A program made the translations under genes and the position numbers. The notes below the pieces were generated by a model. The model was not told the origin of the DNA, did not search any database, and was given only the letters and a program-made list of their open reading frames with translations. A stretch of 6,200 nucleotides of DNA from Rubrobacter sp. (GTDB lineage Bacteria > Actinomycetota > Rubrobacteria > Rubrobacterales > Rubrobacteraceae). The stretch covers positions 1 to 6,200 of the forward strand of contig JACDDK010000066.1 in the NCBI GenBank assembly GCA_013817025.1. The letters run 5' to 3'. Below, piece by piece: positions 1-5,112 of this stretch (its first letter is position 1; each line of letters starts with the position of its first letter).

Positions 1-492
1 CTCCACCTCCCCGCCGACAGTCGGCACCCCAACGGCGTTTCCGTACCCGCCGATACCGCGCACGACCTCCCGAAGCAGGTAGCGGTTGCGCTCCTCGTCC
101 AGCGGCCCGAAGCGCAGGGAGTTCAAGAGCGCCACGGGCCTCGCGCCCATCGCCAGGATGTCCCGGATGATCCCACCAACACCCGTAGCCGCCCCCTCGT
201 AAGGCTCCACCGCCGAAGGATGGTTATGACTCTCCATCTTGAACGCGAGCGCCCACCCATCCCCAACCTCGACCACGCCCGCGTTCTCCCCCGGCCCTTG
301 CATGACGCGCGCTCCCTCGTTCGGAAAACGCCTCAAGAGCGGCCGAGAGTTCTTGTAGCCGCAGTGCTCGCTCCACATCACGGAGAACAGCGACAACTCC
401 AGATAGTTCGGTGGTCGCCCCATCAACTCCAGGATGCGGTCGTACTCGAAGTCCGATAACCCGAGCGCCGTGTATGTCTCCTGGATGTTCAG
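1..492 (-). CDS. purL: Phosphoribosylformylglycinamidine synthase subunit PurL (5' part, runs off left edge)
   Basis: This is the synthetase subunit of FGAM synthase, which converts FGAR, ATP and ammonia to FGAM in the cytoplasm. Only the first 164 codons are in the window. They cover the PurL N-terminal region, with the S-E-H-C-G-Y-K-N-S motif (family catalytic histidine), Q-G-P-G-E-N-A-G, E-S-H-N-H-P-S-A and the nucleotide-loop stretch G-A-A-T-G-V-G-G-I-I-R-D. The gene is the small PurL type that depends on separate PurQ and PurS, which lie directly upstream. No ATG, GTG or TTG occurs in frame for at least 35 codons upstream of the homologous region. The first ATG (423..421) would remove residues that align with the N-terminus of Bacillus PurL (T-A-L-G-L-S-D). 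I therefore place the start at a CTG at 492..490, overlapping the purQ stop as CTGA. The product is very secure, the start codon less so. Confidence 0.95.
   Translation of the reverse strand, partial: MNIQETYTALGLSDFEYDRILELMGRPPNYLELSLFSVMWSEHCGYKNSRPLLRRFPNEGARVMQGPGENAGVVEVGDGWALAFKMESHNHPSAVEPYEGAATGVGGIIRDILAMGARPVALLNSLRFGPLDEERNRYLLREVVRGIGGYGNAVGVPTVGGEVE
489..492 (-). promoter_or_regulatory. purQ/purL CTGA start-stop overlap with probable CTG start
   Basis: The purQ stop TGA (491..489) overlaps a CTG (492..490) that is in frame with purL, giving CTGA. This matches the NTGA overlaps at other junctions of the operon. Upstream there is only a G-rich stretch (GGTGGGGG-like), not a clean AGGAGG. 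Initiation probably relies on ribosomes that have just terminated on purQ. The start assignment is inferred from frame, homology and the operon pattern. Confidence 0.6.
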
Positions 493-1151
493 ACGCCCGC
501 CCCCACCAGCACCGAACGCAGAATACGCAACCCCGCATCCGAACCGAGCGCCGGGTCCGAGACTCGCTCGGGATGCGGCATAATGCCCACGACGTTGCGC
601 CCCTCGCCGCACACGCCCGCAATATCATTGACGGAGCCGTTCGGGTTCTCCAAATACCGCAGCACGACCCGCTCCTCGTCCTCTAGCCGTGCGAGCGTGG
701 CCGCGTCGGCGAAGTAGTTACCCTCGTTGTGCGCGACCGGAAGCGTCAGCTCCTCCCCCACCTCGCAGCCCGCCGTCCACGGCGTCTCGACGTTCTCCAC
801 CCGCACCCGCACCCGGTCGCAGATAAATTTTGTACTGATGTTACGCAACAATGCGCCGGGCAACAGATGCGCCTCCGTGAGGACTTGAAATCCGTTGCAG
901 ACACCGAGGACGGGGCCGCCGCTCCTGGCGAAGTCTTCGAGCGGGGCCATGACTTCGGCGAAGCGGGCTATGGCGCCGGGACGCAGGTAGTCGCCGTAGG
1001 AGAAGCCGCCCGGTACGATCACGGCGTCCACATCCTTCAAGTCCGCGTCGCCGTGCCAAAGCTCGACCGCGTCCGCACCCATCAACTCGACGGCGTGCAG
1101 AGCGTCGCGGTCGCAGTTGGAGCCGGGAAAGACGGTCACCCCGATCCTCAC
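489..1151 (-). CDS. purQ: Phosphoribosylformylglycinamidine synthase subunit PurQ (glutaminase)
   Basis: This is the class I glutamine amidotransferase subunit of FGAM synthase. It hydrolyses glutamine and passes ammonia to PurL within the PurLQS complex. The 220-residue product has the usual length and opens with I-G-V-T-V-F-P-G-S-N-C-D. Visible motifs are P-G-G-F-S-Y-G-D at 47-54, the nucleophile elbow L-G-V-C-N-G-F with Cys85, A-H-N-E-G at 140-144, and M-P-H-P-E-R with the triad His193 and Glu195. The open frame extends 19 codons upstream to 1208, but that extension lies inside purS and has no family similarity. The GTG at 1151 is preceded by GGGAGGT at a 6-base spacing and overlaps the purS stop as GTGA, which settles the start. 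Nothing in the protein is unusual. Confidence 0.97.
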   Translation of the reverse strand: MRIGVTVFPGSNCDRDALHAVELMGADAVELWHGDADLKDVDAVIVPGGFSYGDYLRPGAIARFAEVMAPLEDFARSGGPVLGVCNGFQVLTEAHLLPGALLRNISTKFICDRVRVRVENVETPWTAGCEVGEELTLPVAHNEGNYFADAATLARLEDEERVVLRYLENPNGSVNDIAGVCGEGRNVVGIMPHPERVSDPALGSDAGLRILRSVLVGAGV

Positions 1152-1384
1152 GAGACGACCTCCCACTCGTACTCCTCGATGGTAGGGTTGGAGAGCAAAC
1201 GTCGGCACATGGCGTCCACCTCGTCCGCGCTTTCGACCTCCAGCTCGATCAGCCGCCCGATATGTACCGTCCTGACGCCCCCAAACCCCAGCGCCGGCAA
1301 CGCACTCCGCACCGCCTCGCCCTGCGGATCGAGAATGCCTTCTTTGGGCCGCACCAGAACGCGGATTTTCAAGCTATCCGCCAT
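1148..1384 (-). CDS. purS: Phosphoribosylformylglycinamidine synthase subunit PurS
   Basis: This small structural subunit of FGAM synthase bridges PurL and PurQ and is thought to help transfer ammonia between them. The product is 78 residues, typical of PurS. Family features include K-I-R-V-L-V-R-P-K-E-G-I-L-D-P-Q-G at 6-22, G-F at 33-34, and the C-terminal half R-L-L-S-N-P-T-I-E-E-Y. The ATG at 1384..1382 overlaps the purC stop by one base (TGATG), and GGAGG at 1399..1395 lies ten bases upstream. This is the only gene in the window with an ATG start. The open frame continues upstream to 1507, but that part is out-of-frame purC sequence and is not included. The gene overlaps purQ by four bases, so PurS and PurQ are probably translationally coupled, which would suit subunits of one complex. 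Confidence 0.96.
   Translation of the reverse strand: MADSLKIRVLVRPKEGILDPQGEAVRSALPALGFGGVRTVHIGRLIELEVESADEVDAMCRRLLSNPTIEEYEWEVVS
1158..1164 (-). promoter_or_regulatory. Ribosome binding site of purQ
   Basis: GGGAGGT lies inside the 3' end of purS, six bases upstream of the purQ GTG at 1151..1149. It is the cleanest Shine-Dalgarno in the window. It supports the GTG start over the upstream in-frame ATG at 1208. Confidence 0.8.
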
Positions 1385-2094
1385 CAGCTTTTGGCCTCCG
1401 TAACCCGACGCAGCATCTCGGCGTAGGCGTCCTCCACGCCGCCCAGGTCGCGGCGGAAACGGTCCTTGTCCATGCGCTCTCCCGTCTCTTTGTCCCAGAA
1501 CCGGCACGTATCCGGGCTTATTTCGTCGGCCAGCATCGGCGTGCCGGTCTCGTCCTTTCCGACCTCTATCTTGAAGTCCACGAGCGTTACGCCGCGCTCG
1601 TCGAAGAACGGCCAGAGCGCCTCGTTCACTCTGAGGCCAAGTTCCTCGCAGAACTCCAGGTCCTCGTCCGAGACGCCTAGCTCCTGGAAATGCCGCCAGT
1701 TTAGGAGCGGATCGCCGAGGGCATCGCTCTTGTAGTACAGCTCGACCACCGGGGAGCGTAAAGGCGTGCCTTCCTCGTAGCCGATGCGCTTTGCGAGGGA
1801 GCCCGCCGCGACGTTTCGTACTACGACTTCCACCGGCAACATGTCGAGTTTCTTGGTCTTGATCGTATTCTCGTCCACCTGCTCGATGAAGTGCGACGGG
1901 ATGCCGTGTTCTTCGAGGTAGCCGAAGAGCGCCGTGGTGATGGCGGCGTTCGTCTTGCCTTTGTCCTCCCAGGAGCCGCGTTTCTCGGCGTTGAAGGCCG
2001 TGGCGTCGTCCTTGAAGCGGTGCAGGACGACGCCGTCTTCGTCAGTCGTGAAGATCTTCTTGGCCTTGCCCTCGTAGAGCAGGGTCTCAGACAC
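1384..2094 (-). CDS. purC: Phosphoribosylaminoimidazole-succinocarboxamide synthase (SAICAR synthetase)
   Basis: PurC condenses CAIR with aspartate using ATP to give SAICAR. The 236-residue product has the normal bacterial length. It shows the N-terminal L-Y-E-G-K-A-K-K-I-F motif (6-15), K-L-D-M-L-P-V-E-V-V-V-R-N (82-94), A-G-S-L (97-100), L-V-D-F-K-I-E (171-177), and the signature D-E-I-S-P-D-T-C-R-F-W-D (190-201), followed by M-D-K-D-R-F-R-R-D-L-G-G. The GTG start at 2094..2092 gives exactly the family N-terminus. It is preceded by AAGGAAGG at 2109..2102 with a 7-base spacing. Its first eight bases overlap the 3' end of purB, the longest overlap in the operon. PurC uses the product of PurE, and its own product goes to PurB; both are encoded just upstream. 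No active-site motif looks degraded. Confidence 0.98.
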   Translation of the reverse strand: MSETLLYEGKAKKIFTTDEDGVVLHRFKDDATAFNAEKRGSWEDKGKTNAAITTALFGYLEEHGIPSHFIEQVDENTIKTKKLDMLPVEVVVRNVAAGSLAKRIGYEEGTPLRSPVVELYYKSDALGDPLLNWRHFQELGVSDEDLEFCEELGLRVNEALWPFFDERGVTLVDFKIEVGKDETGTPMLADEISPDTCRFWDKETGERMDKDRFRRDLGGVEDAYAEMLRRVTEAKS

Positions 2095-3400
2095 CGGCGA
2101 GCCTTCCTTTCAGTTCCTCCACCCGCTCGAACACCACGGATAAGTTTCGCAGTGCGTACATGGGATCGAAGAGCGCGTCCAGGTCGCCACCCAGCCGCTC
2201 GGGAACCTTTTCGTTCTGTTCCAGTAGCTCCCGGAAACCGCCCTCGCCGTTCCAGGCGCGCATCGCGGCGTCTTGAACTACTTTGTAGGCGTCATCGCGG
2301 CTCATCCCCGCCTCGACCAGCGCGAGCAGAACGCGCCCGGAGAACACGATGCCGCCGCCGAGGTCGAGGTTCTCGCGCATCCGGTCCTCGTGGACTTGCA
2401 GACCGCGCATGAGGCGGGTGGTGGTGTGGAGCATGTAGAAGGCGAGGATCGTGGAGTCCGGCAGCACGACGCGCTCGGCGGACGAGTGGCTTATGTCGCG
2501 CTCCTGCCACAGGGCGTTGTTCTCGAAGCCGACGCTCGCGTTGGCTCGCAGGATGCGGGCCATGCCGCACAGGCGTTCGGCCAGGATGGGGTTCTTCTTG
2601 TGGGGCATCGCCGAAGAGCCCTTCTGCCCCCGTCCGAACGGTTCGGCAAGCTCCCGGACCTCGGTACGTTGCGCGCCCCGGACCTCAAGAGCAATTTTCT
2701 CCATCGTCGAGGCCAATATAGCGAGCGCCGCCAGCACCTCGGCGTGCCGATCCCGCTGCACCACCTGCGTGGAGGCTGGCGCGGAGGACAATCCAAGCTC
2801 CTCGCACGTCAAAGTTTCGACCTTCGGGTCCACGTTCGCGTAGGTGCCGACGGCACCGGAGATCTTGCCAACCGCCGCGACCTCCTTCGCGTGAGTCAAC
2901 CGCTCCAGGTTCCGCTCCATCTCGAATGTCCACACCGAGACTTTATGCCCGAACGTCGTTGGCTCCGCGTGGACCCCGTGCGTCCGTCCGACCATCACGG
3001 TGTCGCGGTGGGCTAGGGACATCTCCGCGAGCGTCAGCGTCAGAGCTTTCGCCTCGTCGAGGATGAGATCCAGGGCGTCCCGCAGTTGCAGCGCCCCCGC
3101 CGTATCCAACACGTCCGATGAAGTAAGCCCGAAGTGGAAATGCCGCGACGCGTCCCCGGCGTACTCGGCGACGGTAGAGACAAAGGCGATGACGTCGTGG
3201 TTGGTCTCGGCCTCTATCTCGTGGATGCGCTCGACGGTAAAGTCAGCCTTATCAGCAAGCTCCTCGACTTCGTCCGGGGGGATCTCCCCGAGCTTCGCCC
3301 TCGCCCGGCACACCGCAAGCTCCACCTTCAGCCAGGCGCGATATTTGGATTCTTCGGTCCAGACGGCCCCGATCTCGGGGAGTGTGTAGCGTTCGATCAC
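2087..3400 (-). CDS. purB: Adenylosuccinate lyase
   Basis: PurB belongs to the fumarase/aspartase superfamily. It removes fumarate from SAICAR to give AICAR, and from adenylosuccinate to give AMP. The 437-residue length is close to Bacillus PurB. Visible motifs are G-L-T-S-S-D-V-L-D-T at 91-100, G-R-T-H-G-V-H-A-E-P-T-T-F-G at 138-151 with the catalytic acid position His141, and the superfamily signature G-S-S-A-M-P-H-K-K-N-P at 261-271 carrying the mobile-loop catalytic serine. R-D-I-S-H-S-S-A-E-R follows at 301-310. The GTG at 3400..3398 overlaps the purE stop as GTGA. GGAAGG at 3415..3410 stands nine bases upstream. All key residues are present, so it should be active. In this operon it links IMP synthesis (PurC product) with AMP synthesis (PurA product). 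Confidence 0.98.
   Translation of the reverse strand: MIERYTLPEIGAVWTEESKYRAWLKVELAVCRARAKLGEIPPDEVEELADKADFTVERIHEIEAETNHDVIAFVSTVAEYAGDASRHFHFGLTSSDVLDTAGALQLRDALDLILDEAKALTLTLAEMSLAHRDTVMVGRTHGVHAEPTTFGHKVSVWTFEMERNLERLTHAKEVAAVGKISGAVGTYANVDPKVETLTCEELGLSSAPASTQVVQRDRHAEVLAALAILASTMEKIALEVRGAQRTEVRELAEPFGRGQKGSSAMPHKKNPILAERLCGMARILRANASVGFENNALWQERDISHSSAERVVLPDSTILAFYMLHTTTRLMRGLQVHEDRMRENLDLGGGIVFSGRVLLALVEAGMSRDDAYKVVQDAAMRAWNGEGGFRELLEQNEKVPERLGGDLDALFDPMYALRNLSVVFERVEELKGRLAGV
2102..2109 (-). promoter_or_regulatory. Ribosome binding site of purC
   Basis: AAGGAAGG sits in the last codons of purB, seven bases before the purC GTG at 2094..2092. It fixes the GTG start, which would otherwise look doubtful because it overlaps purB by eight bases. 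Confidence 0.7.
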
Positions 3401-3837
3401 GCCTGGCTGCCTTCCAACCTATCCGCAAGCTCCGTGTCGGAGAGCGCGAGGATCTGGACGGCGAGTATCGCGGCGTTGGCCGCGCCGTTTACGGCGACCG
3501 TAGCCACGGGTGCTCCGGTCGGCATCTGGACGGTAGAGAGCAGGGCTTCGAGGCCGCCCATCGTGCCGGACGATATGGGTAGCCCTATTACGGGCAGGTT
3601 CGTCCTCGCGGCGACGGACGCGGCCAGGTGCGCGGCGAGCCCGCAGGCGCAGATGATAACTTTTAGGCCGCGCTCCCTGGCGGTTCCGGCGTACTCGGAG
3701 ACGCCCTCGGGATCGCGGTGCGGGGAGCGAACTTCCAGTTCGTAGTCTATGCTGGTCTCTTCGAGATAGGCCGTGCATTCCTCGACGGCTGGCAGGTCGG
3801 TCTCGCTGGCGACCAGGATTCCCACTATCGGGCTCAA
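3397..3837 (-). CDS. purE: PurE family protein, probable N5-CAIR mutase with divergent motifs
   Basis: Family function: class I PurE converts N5-CAIR (made by PurK) to CAIR; class II PurE carboxylates AIR directly with CO2. The 146-residue product covers the whole PurE core. It keeps the catalytic His40 in S-P-H-R-D-P (38-43), A-A-H-L (68-71), L-P-V-I-G-L-P-I (81-88), and the well-preserved C-terminal L-L-S-T-V-Q-M-P-T-G-A-P-V-A-T-V (99-114) and G-A-A-N-A-A-I-L-A-V-Q-I-L. Oddities: the usual M-G-S-x-S-D phosphate loop reads V-A-S-E-T-D (9-14), S-A-H-R reads S-P-H-R, and G-A-G-G-A-A-H-L-P-G reads C-A-C-G-L-A-A-H-L-A-A with two cysteines. H-R and A-A-H-L favour class I over class II (H-K, R-S-N-G). 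The TTG start at 3837..3835 overlaps the purD stop as TTGA. No purK is adjacent. The family is secure; the exact reaction is less so. Confidence 0.88.
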   Translation of the reverse strand: MSPIVGILVASETDLPAVEECTAYLEETSIDYELEVRSPHRDPEGVSEYAGTARERGLKVIICACGLAAHLAASVAARTNLPVIGLPISSGTMGGLEALLSTVQMPTGAPVATVAVNGAANAAILAVQILALSDTELADRLEGSQA

Positions 3838-3846
3838 AGCTCCTCC
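3834..3846 (-). promoter_or_regulatory. purD/purE junction: GGAGGA and TTGA start-stop overlap
   Basis: GGAGGA (3846..3841) is followed after only three bases by TTG (3837..3835), whose last two bases begin the purD stop TGA (3836..3834). The spacing is short for a standalone ribosome binding site. The next possible start, GTG at 3825..3823, would be too far from it (about 15 bases). The TTG start is therefore preferred and is probably coupled to purD termination. Confidence 0.6.
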
Positions 3847-5108
3847 AACTCCATCGCCTCCAGGGCTATGTCGGTGCGGTACTGCATACCCGGAAAGTGT
3901 ATCCCCTCGACGGCGGCGTAGGCGCGGGCGCGGGCTTCCATGACCGTGGATCCGGTACCGACGACGTTGAGGACTCGGCCTCCGGCGGTGTGGAAGGCGC
4001 CGTCCTTCTCCTCGGTCGCGGCGTGGTAGATGTAGACGCCCGACGGAACATCGGCCAGACCCGTGATCTCATCCCCAAGAGACGACGTCTCCGGGTATCC
4101 CTCGGACGCCAACACCACGCACACGGCTTTATCGGCGGACCACGTGACCTCGCGTCCGGCCAAGTCCTCTTCGTTGGTGGCGAGCATCAACTCCAGAAGG
4201 TCGGATTCGAGTCTCGGCAGCACGACTTGCGTCTCCGGGTCGCCAAAGCGGCAGTTGAATTCGAGGGCTTTAGGACCATCCGCGGTCACCATCACCCCGG
4301 CGTATAGCAGGCCCGTGTAGGACGCGCCTATCAGAGCGAGTTGGCGCAGGGTCGGGCGGATGATCTGCTCCAATGTCGCCGCGTAAGTCGCGGGTTCCAT
4401 CCACATCAGCGGCGAATACGCGCCCATCCCCCCGGTGTTCGGCCCCTCGTCGCCGTCGTAGATGCGCTTGTAGTCCTGAGCCGGCAGAAACGGCAGGATG
4501 TTCACCCCATCCGTCATCACGAAGATGGAAGCCTCGCGCCCTTCGAGGGCCTCCTCGATCACGATCCGCTCCCCAGCCGCCCCGAAGCGCCCCGAGAAGA
4601 CCTCGCGCACCGCACCCTCGGCCTCCTCGCGTGTCCGGGCCACCGTAACGCCCTTCCCGGCGGCGATACCATCAGCTTTCACCACGACCGGGTATCGCGT
4701 GCGCGTGCGCAGGTAGGCCATAGCGGCCTCCTCGCGGTCGAAAGCCTCGAAGTCCGCGCTCGGCACGCCGGCGTGGCGCATCAACTCTTTCGAGAAGACC
4801 TTCGAACCCTCGATACGGGCGGCGGCGCGGGACGGGCCGAATATTTTCAGTCCCTCCTCCCAGAAACACTCGGCGATGCCACCTATTAGGGGCGCTTCCG
4901 GGCCGACGACGGTGAGGTCTATCTCGTTGTCTTTGGCGTAGTTGCGTAGGGCCACGAGGTCGTCGGTTGGGATGTCTACGGTTTGGGCTATGCGGGCGAT
5001 GCCGGGGTTGCCGGGAGCGGCGTGCATTTCGGGTTGGAGCGGGCTCGTAGCGAGGGCTTCGACCAGCGCGTGCTCGCGCCCACCGCCACCGACAACCAGG
5101 ACCTTCAC
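3834..5108 (-). CDS. purD: Phosphoribosylamine-glycine ligase (GAR synthetase)
   Basis: PurD joins 5-phosphoribosylamine and glycine with ATP to form GAR, the second step of the pathway. The 424-residue protein has the standard length and domain order. The N domain has V-L-V-V-G-G-G-G-R-E-H-A-L (3-15), P-G-N-P-G (32-36) and V-G-P-E-A-P-L (68-74). The ATP-grasp part has P-V-V-V-K-A-D-G-I-A-A-G-K-G-V (140-154), Q-D-Y-K-R (211-215), G-P-N-T-G-G-M-G-A-Y-S-P (222-233) and the metal-binding E-F-N-C-R-F-G-D-P-E-T-Q (283-294). The C-terminal domain has G-G-R-V-L-N-V (376-382). The usual H-A-G-T of that domain reads H-A-A-T (362-365), a minor change. The GTG start at 5108..5106 lies four bases after the purA stop. 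Only a weak TAGGA is near, so translation probably depends on ribosomes finishing purA. Confidence 0.98.
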   Translation of the reverse strand: MKVLVVGGGGREHALVEALATSPLQPEMHAAPGNPGIARIAQTVDIPTDDLVALRNYAKDNEIDLTVVGPEAPLIGGIAECFWEEGLKIFGPSRAAARIEGSKVFSKELMRHAGVPSADFEAFDREEAAMAYLRTRTRYPVVVKADGIAAGKGVTVARTREEAEGAVREVFSGRFGAAGERIVIEEALEGREASIFVMTDGVNILPFLPAQDYKRIYDGDEGPNTGGMGAYSPLMWMEPATYAATLEQIIRPTLRQLALIGASYTGLLYAGVMVTADGPKALEFNCRFGDPETQVVLPRLESDLLELMLATNEEDLAGREVTWSADKAVCVVLASEGYPETSSLGDEITGLADVPSGVYIYHAATEEKDGAFHTAGGRVLNVVGTGSTVMEARARAYAAVEGIHFPGMQYRTDIALEAMELEEL

Positions 5109-5112
5109 GGTC

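Noticed and set aside
820..860. Short AT-rich patch in a GC-rich surround, considered as an internal minus-strand promoter
   Set aside because: It encodes the conserved PurQ stretch I-S-T-K-F-I-C-D, and no -35/-10 pair with proper spacing could be found around it.
1152..1208. Possible 19-codon N-terminal extension of PurQ starting at an ATG at 1208
   Set aside because: The extension has no PurQ similarity and lies within purS. The GTG at 1151 has a good Shine-Dalgarno and a GTGA overlap, and gives the standard PurQ N-terminus.
729..1403. Plus-strand open frame of 224 codons opposite purQ and purS
   Set aside because: It is antisense to two clearly real genes, shows no family motif, and is best explained by the scarcity of stop codons in high-GC DNA.
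1385..1507. Possible 41-codon N-terminal extension of PurS starting at 1507
   Set aside because: The extra sequence is out-of-frame purC. The ATG at 1384 gives a normal 78-residue PurS with a GGAGG upstream.
2273..3016. Long plus-strand open frame of 247 codons opposite purB
   Set aside because: It lies entirely antisense to a conserved purB, has low-complexity composition typical of the complementary frame of GC-rich genes, and shows no recognisable motif.
5109..5112. Promoter, terminator or regulatory element between purA and purD
   Set aside because: The gap is only four bases, with no room for such an element and no hairpin visible around it.
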